DNA of 64,000 nucleotides, from positions 169,310,652 to 169,374,651 of the forward strand of contig OY757012.1 of assembly GCA_963580285.1 (NCBI GenBank), written 5' to 3'. The stretch comes from Lucinisca nassula (taxonomy: Eukaryota; Mollusca; Bivalvia; Lucinida; Lucinidae). The notes below the pieces were generated by a model that saw only the letters and a program-made list of their open reading frames with translations, was not told the DNA's origin and ran no database searches. Position numbers and translations under genes: made by a program. Within the stretch, counting starts at the first letter, position 1. Every line of letters starts with the position of its first letter. This document shows, one piece after another, positions 31,437 through 43,805 of this stretch.

Positions 31437-31655
31437 ACGGGCCTCCGTGGCCTAGTGGTTAAGAGCGCTGACTCTTGATCACTAGGTCTCTCACCGCTGT
31501 GGTTCGAGCCTTGCGCGGGTCACATGTGAGACGCCAAGTTCTGCAACGGAAGATCAGGTGGTTTTTCTCCGGGTACTCCGGTTTTCGCCCACCTCTGATT
31601 ACCGATCGGCTCGATATGAGTGAAATAATCTTGAAAGGGCCGTAAAACCAAACAA
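31437..31655 (+). mobile_element. SINE-2 with perfect 13-bp target duplication
   Basis: Head GGGCCTCCGTGGCCTAGTGG, B-box GGTTCGAGCC, V-like domain TTCTCCGGGTACTCCGG, tail GAAAGGGCCGTAAAACC then AAACAA. ACATTTCAAAGAA occurs at 31424-31436 and 31656-31668, and neighbouring units show the empty site. Confidence 0.9.
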
Positions 31656-34528
31656 ACATTTCAAAGAATCTTGAGTCATATCATTAATAAGAACAGTGTT
31701 GCGTACCCACACCAGATTCGATCCCGGTATCCACACCACCTTCATCTCATATATATGGATACTTGATAGCTTGCTTTAACATTTTCATTTGATATTTCGT
31801 CTTGTAATAGACGAAAGTCAATTTAATACATTAAGCGTTGTTACACGCCTAATATAACAACGCCTAATATAATACACTCAGAACATTTCACAGAATCTTG
31901 AGGAATATCATTAATTAGAATAGAGTTGCGTTAGAGAAGCACAAGCCCCACACCCCCCACCCCCACACACACACACAAACTCTCCAAGTACCCACACCAC
32001 CTTCGACCCCAGTACCCACACCAACTTTGACCCCAAGTACCCACGTCACATTCGACCCCAAGATATATGGATACTTTATGATTTTAACTCTTTCATTTGA
32101 GATTTCATCTTGTCCTAGACGAAAGCTACTTTATTACATTAGGCGTTGTTACATTTGGCGTTGACTGCAACGCCTAATGTAACAACGTCTAATGTATTAC
32201 ACTCAGAACATATAATAGAATCTTAAGTCATATCATTAATGAGAACAGTGTTGGGTTGGTATCTTTCAAGAAGCACAGCCTCCCACCACATACACTCCAA
32301 GTACCCACACCACCTTCGACCCAAGTACCAACACCACCGTCGTCCCCATTACCCACACCACCTTCGACCCTAAGATATATGGATACTGTATGATTTTAAC
32401 TTTCTTATTTGAGATTTCATCTTGTCCTGGACGAAAGTTACTTTATTACATTAGGCGTTGTTGCATTTGGCGTTGACTGCAACGCCTAATGTAACAACGC
32501 CTGATGTATTACACTCAGAACATTTCATAGAATCTTAAGTCATATCATTAATAATAACAGTGTTGCGTTGGTATCTTTCAAGAAGCACAGCTTCCCACCA
32601 CATAAACTCCAAGTTACCACACCACCTTCGACCCCAGTACCCACACCACCTTCGTTCCCAGTACCCACACCACCTTCGACCCTAAGATATATGGATACTA
32701 TATGATTTAAACTTTCTTATTTGAGATTTGAACTTGGCCTAGACGAAAGTTACTTTATTACATTAGGCGTTGTTACATTTGGCATTGACTGCAATGCCTT
32801 ATGTAACAACGCCTAATGTAATACAATCAGATCTTAAGTAATATCATTAATTAGAATAGAGTTGCGTTGAAGCACAAGCTCCCCACCATACACACTCCAA
32901 GTACCCACACCCCTTCGACCCCAGTACCCACATTCTTCGACCCAAAGGTATATAGATACTCTATGATTTTAACTTTTTTTATTTGAGATTTCATCTTGTC
33001 CTAGACGAAAGTTACTTTATTACATTAGGCGTTGTTACATTTGGCGTTGACTGCAACGCCTAATGTAACAACGCCTGATGTAATACACTCAGATCTTAAG
33101 TAAAATCTTTGAATTAGAATAGAGTTGCGTTGAAACATAAGCTCCCCACCATACACACTCCAAGTACCCAGACCACCTTCGACCCCAGTAGCTTCACCCC
33201 CTTCGACCACAGTACCCGCACAACCTTCGACCCCATGGCATATGGATACTCTATGATTATTTTTTTTTTGAGATTTCATCTTGTCCTAGACGAAAGTTAC
33301 TTTATTACATTAGGCGTTGTTACATTTGGCGTTGACTGCAACGCCTAATGTAACAACGCCTAATGTAATACACTCAGATCTTAAGTAATACTATTAATTA
33401 GAATAGAGTTGTGTTGAAGCACAAGCTCCCCACCATACACACTCCAAGTACCCATACCACCTTCGACCCCAGTACCCACACCCCCTTCGACCCCAGTACC
33501 CACACAACCTTCGACCCCAAGGTATATGGATACTCTATGATTTTAACTTTTTTGGGGGATTTCATCTTGTCCTAGACGAAAGTTACTCTATTACATTAGG
33601 CGTTGTTACATTTGGCGTTGACTGCAATGCCTAATGTAACAACGCCTAATGTAATACACTCAGATCTTAAGAAATATCATTAATTAGAATAGAGTTGCGT
33701 TGAAGCACAAGCTCCCCATCATACACACTCCAAGTACCCACACCACCTTCGATCCCAGTACCCACACCCCCTTCGACCCCAGTACCCACACAACCTTCGA
33801 CCCCAAGGTATATGGATACTCTATGACTTTAACTTTTTTTTCGAGATTTCATGTTGTCCTAGACGAAAGTTTCTTGATTACATTAGGCGTTGTTACATTT
33901 GGCGTTGCTTGCAACGCCTAATGTAACAACGCCTAATGTAATACACTCAGATCTTTAGTAATATCATTAATTAGAATAGAGTTGCGTTGAAGCACAAGCT
34001 CCCCACCATACACACTCCAAGTACCCACACCACCTTCTACCCCAGTACCCACACACCCTTCGACCCCAGTACCCACACAACCTTCGACCCCAAGGTATAT
34101 GGATACTCTATGGTTATAACATTTTTTTTAGATTTCATCTTGTCCTAGACGAAAGTTACTTTATTACATTAGGCGTTGTTACATTTGGCGTTGAGTGCAA
34201 CGCCTAATGTAACAACGCCTAATGTAATACATTCAGATCTTAACTAATATCATTAATTACAATAGAGTTGCGTTGAAGCACAAGCTCCCCACCATACACA
34301 CTCAAAGTACCTACACCACCTTCGACCCCAGTATCCACAACCCCTTCGACCCCAGTACCCAGACAACCTTCGGCCCCAAGGTATATGGATACTCTATGAT
34401 TTTAACTTTTTTGAGATTTCATCTTGTCCTACACGAAATTTACTTTATTACATTAGGCGTTGTTACATTTGGCGTTGACTGCAACTTGTTTATTACAATT
34501 GGCGTTGTATTACATTAGAGGTTGCCAC

Positions 34529-37500
34529 AAGGCGCGGTAAACGGCGTTCTTCATCATTTTTATAGCGACTTAGTATATAGAGAGAAAATCCGAAATTCGG
34601 AGACAAAAATTTTTCTCTATCTTCCCAGCAGAAGAAAAAAATGATGTTTTTCTCAATATCTCAGCTAATAAATGCGATAGGAAGGCGCGGTAAACGGCGT
34701 TCTTCATCATTTTTATAGCGACTAAGTATAGAGAGAAAAAATCCGAAATTCGGAGACAAAAATTTTTCTCTATCTTCCCAGCAGAATACAAAAATGATGT
34801 TTTTCTCAATATCTCAGCTAATAAATGCGATAAGAAGGCGCGGTAAACGGCGTTCTTCATCATTTTTATAGCGACTAAGTATAGAGAGAACAAATCCGAA
34901 ATTCGGAGACAAAATTTTTTCTCTGTCTTCCCAGCAGAATACAAAAATTATGTTTTTCTCAATATCTCAGCTAATAAATGCGATAGGAAGGCGCGGTAAA
35001 CGGCGTTCTTCATCATTTTTATAGCGACTAAGTATAGAGAGAAAAAATCCGAAATTCGGAGACAAAAATTTTTCTCTATCTTCCCAGCAGAATACAAAAA
35101 TGATGTTTTTTCTCAATATCTCAGCTAATAAATGCGATAGGAAGGCGCGGTAAACGGCGTTCTTCATCATTTTTATAGCGACTAAGTATAGAGAGAAAAA
35201 ATCCGAAATTCGGAGACAAAAATTTTTCTCTATCTTCCCAGCAGAATACAAAAATGATGTTTTTCTCAATATCTCAGCTAATAAATGCGATAGGAAGGTG
35301 CGGTAAACGGCGTTCTTCATCATTTTTATAGCGACTAAGTATAGAGAGAAAAAATCCGAAATTCGGAGTCAAAAATTTTTCTCTATCTTCCCAGCAGAAT
35401 ACAAAAATGATGTTTTTCTTAATATCTCAGCTAATAAATGCGATAGGAAGACGCGGTAAACGGCGTTCTTCATCATTTTATAGCGACTAAGTATAGAGAG
35501 AAAAAATCCGAAATTCCGAGACAAAAATTTTTCTCTATCTTCCCAGCAGAATACAAAAATGATGTTTTTCTCAATATCTCAGCTAATAAATGCGATAGGA
35601 AGGTGCGGTAAACGGCGTTCTTCATCATTTTTATAGCGACTTAGTATAGAGAGAAAAAATCCGAAATTCCGAGACAAAAATTTTTCTCTATCTTCCCAGC
35701 AGAATACAAAAATGATGTTTTTCTCAATATCTCAGCTAATAAATGCGATAGGAAGGCGCGGTAAACGGCGTTCTTCATCATTTTTATAGCGACTAAGTAT
35801 AGAGAGAAAAAATCCGAAATTCGGAGACAAAAATTTTTCTCTATCTTCCCAGCAGAATACAAAAATGATGTTTTTTTCTCAATATCTCAGCTAATAAATG
35901 CGATAGGAAGGCGCGGTAAACGGCGTTCTTCATCATTTTTATAGCGACTAAGTATAGAGAGAAAAAATCCGAAATTCGGAGACAAAAATTTTTCTCTATC
36001 ATCCCAGCAGAATACAAAAATGATGTTTTTCTCAATATCTCAGCTAATAAATGCGATAGGAAGGCGCGGTAAACGGCGTTCTTCATCATTTTTATAGCGA
36101 CTAAGTATAGAGAGAAAAAATCCGAAATTCGGAGACAAAAATTTTTCTCTATCTTCCCAGAAGAATACAAAAATGATGTTTTTCTCAATATCTCAGCTAA
36201 TAAATGCGATAGGAAGGCGCGGTAAACGGCGTTCTTCATCATTTTTATAGCGACTTAGTATAGAGAGAAAAAATCCGAAATTCCGAGACAAAAATTTTTC
36301 TCGGTCTTCCCAGCAGAAGAAAAAAATAATGTTTTTCTCAATATCTCAGCTAATAAATGCGATAGGAAGGTGCGGTAAACGGCGTTCTTCATCATTTTTA
36401 TAGCGACTAAGTATAGAGAGAAAAAAAATCCGAAATTCCGAGACAAAAATTTTTCTCTATCTTCCCAGCAGAATACAAAAATGATGTTTTTCTCAATATC
36501 TCAGCTAATAAATGCGATAGGAAGGCGTGGTAAACGGCGTTCTTCATCATTTTTATAGCGACTAAGTATAGAGAGAAAAAATCCGAAATTCGGAGACAAA
36601 AATGTTTCTCTGTCTTCCCAGCAGAATACAAAAATTATGTTTTTCTCAATATCTCAGCTAATAAATGCGATAGGAAGGCGCGGTAAACGGCGTTCTTCAT
36701 CATTTTTATAGCGACTAAGTATAGAGAGAAAAAATCCGAAATTCCGAGAGAAAATTTTTTCTCTATCTTCCCAGCAGAATACAAAAATGATGTTTTTCTC
36801 AATATCTCAGCTAATAAATGCGATAGGAAGGCGCGGTAAACGGCGTTCTTCATCATTTTTATAGCGACTAAGTATAGAGAGAAAAAATCCGAAATTCGGA
36901 GACAAAAATTTTTCACTATCTTCCCAGCAGAATACAAAAATGATGTTTTTCTCAATATCTCAGCTAATAAATGCGATAGGAAGGCGCGGTAAACGGAGTT
37001 CTTCATCATTTTTATAGCGACTAAGTATAGAGAGAAAAAATCCGAAATTCCCAGACAAAAATTTTTCTCGGTCTTCCCAGCAGAAGAAAAAATGATGTTT
37101 TTCTCAATATCTCAGCTAATAAATGCGATAGGAAGGTGCGGTAAACGGCGTTCTTCATCATTTTTATAGCGACTAAGTATAGAGAGAAAAAATCCGAAAT
37201 TCGGAGACAAAAATTTTTCTCTATCTTCCCAGCAGAATACAAAAATGATGTTTTTCTCAATATCTCAGCTAATAAATGCGATAGGAAGGCGCGGTAAACG
37301 GCGTTCTTCATCATTTTTATAGCGACTAAGTATAGAGAGAAAAAATCCGAAATTCGGAGACAAAAATTTTTCTCTATCTTCCCAGCAGAATACAAAAATG
37401 ATGTTTTTCTCAATATCTCAGCTAATAAATGCGATAGGAAGGCGTGGTAAACGGCGTTCTTCATCATTTTTATAGCGACTAAGTATAGAGAGAAAAAATC

Positions 37501-38312
37501 CGAAATTCGGAGACAAAAATTTTTCTCTGTCTTCCCAGCAGAATACAAAAATTATGTTTTTCTCAATATCTCAGCTAATAAATGCGATAGGAAGGCGCGG
37601 TAAACGGCGTTCTTCATCATTTTTATAGCGACTAAGTATAGAGAGAAAAAATCCGAAATTCGGAGACAAAAATTTTTCTCTATCTTCCCAGCAGAATCCA
37701 AAAATGATGTTTTTCTCAATATCTCAGCTAATAAATGCGATAGGAAGGCGCGGTAAACGGCGTTCTTCATCATTTTTATAGCGACTAAGTATAGAGAGAA
37801 AAAATCCGAAATTCCGAGACAAAAATTTTTCTCTATCTTCCCAGCAGAATACAAAAATGATGTTTTTCTCAATATCTCAGCTAATAAATGCGATAGGAAG
37901 GCGCGGTAAACGGCGTTCTTCATCATTTTTATAGCGACTAAGTATAGAGAGAAAAAATCCGAAATTCGGAGACAAAAATTTTTCTCTATCTTCCCAGCAG
38001 AATACAAAAATGATGTCTTTCTCAATATCTCAGCTAATAAATGCGATAGGAAGGCGCGGTAAACGGCGTTCTTCATCATTTTTATAGCGACTAAGTATAG
38101 AGAGAAAAAATCCGAAATTCGGAGACAAAAATTTTTCTCTATCTTCCCAGCAGAATACAAAAATGATGTTTTTCTCAATATCTCAGCTAATAAATGCGAT
38201 AGGAAGGCGCGGTAAACGGCGTTCTTCATCATTTTTATAGCGACTAAGTATAGAGAGAAAAATCCGAAATTCCGAGACAAAAATTTTTCTCGGTCTTCCC
38301 AGCAGAAGAAAA
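34529..38312 (-). repeat. Sat153 satellite, array 2 (about 24.7 units)
   Basis: This is the 153-bp unit in reverse complement. The left edge cuts straight from the 285-bp macrosatellite into AAGGCGCGGTAAACGGCG. The variant GAAATTCCGAGAC is common here but rare in array 1, and AAAAATAATGTTTTTC occurs only in arrays 2 and 3. Minus-strand open frames of up to 259 codons come from the stop-free frame and are broken by single-base indels. Confidence 0.95.
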
Positions 38313-38354
38313 TCAAAGCGCCAAAAGGCACTGAAATGACAGATTCTGTGAAAA

Positions 38355-39460
38355 ACCAGTGCTTCAGCTGAAGTGCACGACCCGCCGGATGCTTTTAGCT
38401 TTATGAGTGTAACCATATATGGGTATGGCGGCCATTTTGGTCATGTGACCTGGACCTAAAACGGCTCCCCCAATAAATGCGCCTTATCGTAAGGAGCAAA
38501 ATATATCTTATACTTTAGTACTGTATTCTGAATGGTTTGCAGGATAAAATGCATTCTCACTTTTCCAATACAAAAGCATATGTGTCAAAGTTTGACCTAG
38601 GCACAAAGAAGGTCAAGGTCAACCCAGGGTCACCATTTTAGCATTTTATGATGGGCCTACGTCCCAGATGCTATTTATCAAGGTTCGTGGAAATCTGCCC
38701 AGTGGTTCTGGAGAAAACTATTTTTGAAGGGTTTTTACCATATATGGCTTGGTGGCCATTTTGGTCATGTGACCTGGACCCCATGAGCAAATTTTGGTTT
38801 CCCCCATCCCATAGAGGCCCCATATGAAATTTGACTTAAATCGGCCCAACGGTTTCCGAGGAGAAGCGGTTCGAAAATTTTCACATTTTTCGCCTCGGCG
38901 AGGCTATACTAAATGGCATGTAATACTTCGCAAATTCATTGGTTAGGGCTCATTGATATCTATCAGTATGCCAAAAATTGTTTAAATATTCCAAGCGGTT
39001 AAGTCACTATCACCAATTTTTACAAACGGGTTACGGACGGACAGACAGACAGACAGACCATATATGGCTTGGCGGCCATTTTCGTCATGTGACCTGGACC
39101 CCATGAGCAAATTTTGGTTTCCCCCATCCCATAGAGGCTTCATATGAAATTTGACTTCAATCGGCCCAACGGTTTCCGAGGAGAAGCAGTTCGAAAATTT
39201 TCACATTTTTCGCCTCGGCGAGGCTATACTAAATGGAATGTAATATTTCGCAAATTCATTGGTTAGATCTCATTGATATCTTTCAGTATGAGAAAAATTG
39301 TTTAAATATTCCAAGCGGTTAAGTCACTATCACCAATTTTCACAAACGGGTTACGGACGGACAGACAGACTGACAGACTGACAGAATGACACGGTGATTT
39401 TAGGGCCCTCTAAGAAAATCAACCGACTTCAGTCGGTCCCTTTTCTGCGAGCCGTGCAAT
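38355..39460 (+). mobile_element. H-B: tandem-repeat-cored element with complementary ends
   Basis: The 5' end has hairpin GCTTCAGCTGAAGTGC then ACGACCCGCCGGA. The 3' end has hairpin CCGACTTCAGTCGG then CTGCGAGCCGTGC, the inverted partner of the 5' GCACGACCCGC. Inside is a segment with CCATATATGGCTTGG...GTCATGTGACCTGGACC repeated about 325 bp apart. Each copy of the 3' portion ends in a GACGGACAGACAGAC tract (39034 and 39354). No protein is encoded. A second copy at 62010-63113 shows its exact insertion site. Confidence 0.8.
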
Positions 39461-39607
39461 TCAGATTTGCTTTCTTAAGTGATAAGGACAATGGCGCTGG
39501 AGTGCTGATTTTTAGTTTGGTTCACAAAACTGAGGTGAATCGGCTGTTAAACACTTTCATCTTCATTTTACTTGGACATTATAAATAAAACAACATGCAA
39601 AGGACTA

Positions 39608-39714
39608 CCCAGCAGGCACACGTCGCTAGGGCAACGTAAAATCAACGTCGATGCAACGTCATGACGTTGCACCGACGTTGATGTGACGTCACAATTACGT
39701 CATGTGCCTGCTGA
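39608..39714 (+). mobile_element. M-AGC fold-back element
   Basis: CCCAGCAGGCACACG at the left and CATGTGCCTGCTGAG at the right are inverted. The interior repeats ACGTCGATGCAACGTC, ATGACGTTGCACCG and a TGACGTCA palindrome. It is 107 bp with no coding content. Confidence 0.8.
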
Positions 39715-40973
39715 GATAGTTGCCAGTTTTATGACAACACATAGCCGCAACTTTCTTGTAAAAGCTTACACTTGTTGACTGAGGTGTGTTTCGCGGCTTA
39801 GTCAAGAACCTGCCTTATGTCGTGCGCTACAATAAAGGAAAACACTTTTTGTGCGATGTTTAAAGTTTTGCGACATGTGACTAATTATTTATCACAACAT
39901 TGTGCTTACATATTCAGTTATTTAGACCTATACAACAGAATTGGACAGTGATAACTGTTAGGAGTTTATTATTGCTGGCTTGCTACCGTACGGTGAAGTT
40001 TCTAGCGTCACGTACTTCGCATTTAATTAGGTCATGTAAGTGTTATGAGTCTGTACCTTTCAGCCCTTTATAGCCAAGTACAGATACCTACAGATGCAAA
40101 CAGTGTAGAACCTGGTGAGATGGCTCATAATGATACACCGCATTCGGTTCTACATGATTTGACATGCTATTGACGACTATTGACTAGACACCCGATTTAC
40201 ATGTGTAGAATGGACGCGTACAAATTCAGTGACTGAAGAGTGAACTGGAGAAACTCGTGGGTTGAAGGGGTAAAATCTTAACCTGGCCTGTAACTGTTGT
40301 GTGCGGGTCAGGACCAGACAAAGCGGCTTGGCCGATAATCAAAAGTTAAATACAGCTTATTATACGGTGTATTTTCTTTATTTTTCAAAGTTTATCTAGA
40401 TACTTAAAAGGTGTGCACAGATTGTAGCTCTATACATATTTTTTTTTTCTTTTCTAAAAATATACAAAGGTACTTTAATGGCGTATTGATACAAATATAA
40501 TTAATCATAACCCATTTTGTACTGAATGTAATATTATCACTTATCTGTCGAAATCCCGGTTCAAAATTAAGGGGCGTCAGCTAGAAATACAGGAATTAAT
40601 TTAGGAAAAAAATGGGCTAACTTTCGACAACAGTGAAGCCCGCAGTGAAGGCCGTGGTTAGACGCCGCCTCCAAGATTCGCCAATGACCCATTATGCGGT
40701 CGTCTGTATAAAATGGGAACTTTCCTTATGCATATTCAATTCACTTTTCTTGTTTTGTTTGTAATTTAAGAAAGATCATTTTTTTTGTATTTTGATTACA
40801 AATGAAACAAAACATGTAATCAAAATGCGGAAATAATGCCAGGAGAAATTAGTTTTGAGACAGCGAGCATGAAAAGTCAACAAACAACGGACTATTTGCG
40901 CGGAGTCATGTTTCAAAAGTAGTGGAAGCCGGAAGTTCGGACGTTAAAATTGTTAACATGCAGCACGACGAAG
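39715..40973. other. Largely unassigned sequence
   Basis: A worn copy of the shared MITE core (GCAAACAGTGTAGAACC ... GGTTCTACATGATTTG) lies at about 40097-40160. A T-run is near 40440. No gene was recognised in the remaining ~1.2 kb. Confidence 0.4.
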
Positions 40974-40997
40974 AATGACAGAAAGAATCTGTCATTA
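40974..40997. repeat. Small perfect hairpin at the Sat153 array 3 edge
   Basis: AATGACAGA and TCTGTCATT are perfect 9-bp arms around AAGAA, directly abutting the first satellite unit. A related AATGACAGATTCTGTG lies just beyond the right edge of array 2 at about 38335. Confidence 0.6.
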
Positions 40998-43420
40998 AAA
41001 ATGATGTTTTTCTCAATATCTCAGCTAATAAATGCGATAGGAAGGTGCGGTAAACGGCGTTCTTCATAATTTTAAAGCGACTAAGTATAGAGAGAAAAAA
41101 TCCGAAATTCGGAGACAAAAATTTTTCACTATCTTCCCAGCAGAATACAAAAATGATGTTTTTCTCAATATCTCAGCTAATAAATGCGATAGGAAGGCGC
41201 GGTAAACGGCGTTCTTCATCATTTTTATAGCGACTAAGTATAGAGAGAAGAAATCCGAAATTCGGAGACAAAAATTTTTCTCTATCTTCCCAGCAGAAGA
41301 AAAAAATGATGTTTTTTCTCAATATCTCAGCTAATAAATGCGATAGGAAGGCGCGGTAAACGGCGTTCTTCATCATTTTTATAGCGACTAAGTATAGAGA
41401 GAAAAAATCCGAAATTCCGAGACAAAAATTTTTCTCTATCTTCCCAGCAGAATACAAAAATGATGTTTTTCTCAATATCTCAGCTAATAAATGCGATAGG
41501 AAGGCGCGGTAAACGGCGTTCTTCATCATTTTTATAGCGACTAAGTATAGAGAGAAAAAATCCGAAATTCCGAGACAAAAATTTTTCTCACTCTTCCCAG
41601 CAGAATACAAAAATGATGTTTTTCTCAATATCTCAGCTAATAAATGCGATAGGAAGGCGCGGTAAACGGCGTTCTTCATCATTTTTATAGCGACTAAGTA
41701 TAGAGAGAAAAAATCCGAAATTCGGAGACAAAAAATTTTCTCTATCTTCCCAGCAGAATACAAAAATGATGTTTTTCTCAATATCTCAGCTAATAAATGC
41801 GATAGGAAGGCGCGGTAAACGGCGTTCTTCATCATTTTTATAGCGACTAAGTATAGAGAGAAAAAAATCCGAAATTCCGAGACAAAAATTTTTCTCGGTC
41901 TTCCCAGCAGAAGAAAAAAATAATGTTTTTCTCAATATCTCAGCTAATAAATGCGATAGGAAGGTGCGGTAAACGGCGTTCTTCATCATTTTTATAGCGA
42001 ATTAGTATAGAGAGAAAAAATCCGAAATTCGGAGACAAAAATTTTTCTCTATCTTCCCAGCAGAATACAAAAATGATGTTTTTCTCAATATCTCAGCTAA
42101 TAAATGCGATAGGAAGGCGCGGTAAACGGCGTTCTTCATCATTTTTATAGCGACTAAGTATAGAGAGAAAAAATCCGAAATTCCGAGACAAAAATTTTTC
42201 TCGGTCTTCCCAGCAGAAGAAAAAAATAATGTTTTTCTCAATATCTCAGCTAATAAATGCGATAGGAAGGTGCGGTAAACGGCGTTCTTCATCATTTTTA
42301 TAGCGACTAAGTATAGAGAGAAAAAATCCGATATTCGGAGACAAAAATTTTTCTCTATCTTCCCAGCAGAATACAAAAATGATGTTTTTCTCAATATCTC
42401 AGCTAATAAATGCGATAGGAAGGCGCGGTAAACGGCGTTCTTCATCATTTTTATAGCGACTAAGTATAGAGAGAAAAAATCCGAAATTCGGAGACAACAA
42501 TTTTTCTCTATCTTCCCAGCAGAATACAAAAATGATGTTTTTCTGAATATCTCAGCTAATAAATGCGATAGGAAGGCGCGGTAAACGGCGTTCTTCATCA
42601 TTTTTATAGCGACTAAGTATAGAGAGAAAAAATCCGAAATTCCGAGACAAAAATTTTTCTCTATCTTCCCAGCAGAATACAAAAATGATGTTTTTCTCAA
42701 TATCTCAACTAATAAATGCGATAGGAAGGCGCGGTAAACGGCGTTCTTCATCATTTTTATAGCGACTAAGTATAGAGAGAAAAAATCCGAAATTCCGAGA
42801 CAAAAATTTTTCTCGGTCTTCCCAGCAGAAGAAAAAAATAATGTTTTTCTCAATATCTCAGCTAATAAATGCGATAGGAAGGTGCGGTAAACGGCGTTCT
42901 TCATCATTTTTATAGCGACTAAGTATAGAGAGAAAAAATCCGAAATTCGGAGACAAAAATTTTTCTCTATCTTCCCAGCAGAATACAAAAATGATGTTTT
43001 TCTCAATATCTCAGCTAATAAATGCGATAGGAAGGCGCGGTAAACGGCGTTCTTCATCATTTTTATAGCGACTTAGTATAGAGAGAAAAAATCCGAAATT
43101 CCGAGACAAAAATTTTTCTCGGTCTTCCCAGCAGAAGAAAAAAATAATGTTTTTCTCAATATCTCAGCTAATAAATGCGATAGGAAGGTGCGGTAAACGG
43201 CGTTCTTCATCATTTTTATAGCGACTAAGTATAGAGAGAAAAAATCCGAAATTCGGAGACAAAAATTTTTCTCTATCTTCCCAGCAGAATACAAAAATGA
43301 TGTTTTTCTCAATATCTCAGCTAATAAATGCGATAGGAAGGCGCGGTAAACGGCGTTCTTCATCATTTTTATAGCGACTAAGTATAGAGAGAAAAAATCC
43401 GAAATTCCGAGACAAAAATT
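40996..43420 (-). repeat. Sat153 satellite, array 3 (about 16 units)
   Basis: The 153-bp unit is in minus orientation. The variant combination AAAATAATG with CTCGGTC and ATTCCGAGAC recurs at 41914, 42225, 42836 and 43139, so spacing is about 2 and 4 units. The right edge joins the 37-bp junction of 12541-12577 in inverted form, with a 7-bp difference at the seam. Confidence 0.95.
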
Positions 43421-43510
43421 AAAAAACCGCATACATCATCTTTTGGAGAGACTTTGTATGTTGTCTTGTTATTTGTTTTTTTTTTTTTTTTTTTGTTTTT
43501 TTTTTCTTGT
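43421..43510 (-). other. Inverted junction and poly-T tract
   Basis: CCGCATACATCATCTTTTGG and GAGACTTTGTATGT are the reverse complement of 12541-12575. A T-run (about 43477-43505) corresponds to the A-run at 12514-12533. Confidence 0.85.
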
Positions 43511-43775
43511 TCTGTTGTTCTGCTAACTTGACCATTTCTTCTGTTGGTTTAGTTGTTTTGCTAATATGACCATTTTCTACTGGTTCTGCTCTTATTTGAC
43601 CAGTTCGTTCTGCTCGTTCTGCTGTTCTGTTGTTCTGCTGTCTTGACCAATCCGTTCTGCTCGTTCTGCTGTTCTGCTAGCTTGACCAATCCGTTCTGCT
43701 CGTTCTGCTGTTCTGCTAACTTGACCATTTCGTTCTGCTCGTTCTGCTGTTCTGCTAACTTGACCTGGCTAACAC
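43511..43775 (-). repeat. 39-bp minisatellite, right edge of the satellite block (inverted)
   Basis: This is the reverse complement of the unit at 12195-12512 (CGTTCTGCTCGTTCTGC...CTAACTTGACC). It has a similar pattern of full and shortened repeats. The minus-strand frame reads the same QQNEQNE repeats. Confidence 0.85.
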
Positions 43776-43805
43776 GGCCTGACCCTAACACTGCTTGTCC
43801 CTAAC

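Larger units (their letters stand above)
30723..34528 (+). repeat. ~285-bp macrosatellite with a strong hairpin in each unit
   Basis: The hairpin centre GGCGTTGACTGCAACGCC (or variants) recurs at about 32157, 32467, 32782, 33045, 33330, 33615, 33901, 34187 and 34470. Each unit has TTACATTAGGCGTTG twice, then ACTG, then CAACGCCTAATGTAA twice, giving 30-bp arms with one mismatch. The rest holds a CAGTACCCACACC/TTCGACCCC ladder, ATATGGATACT and CATCTTGTCCTAGACGAAAG. The first units (30.7-31.9 kb) are broken up by three SINE insertions. Short frames inside are translations of the CCACACC ladder. Confidence 0.9.

Noticed and set aside
39394..39588. 64-codon frame with AATAAA nearby as a small gene or exon
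   Set aside because: The first third is the H-B 3' terminus. No domain, splice site or second copy supports coding.
39650..39700. CRE enhancer (TGACGTCA)
   Set aside because: The motif follows from the ACGT ladder of the M-AGC fold-back element, present in all copies. There is no independent evidence of regulation.
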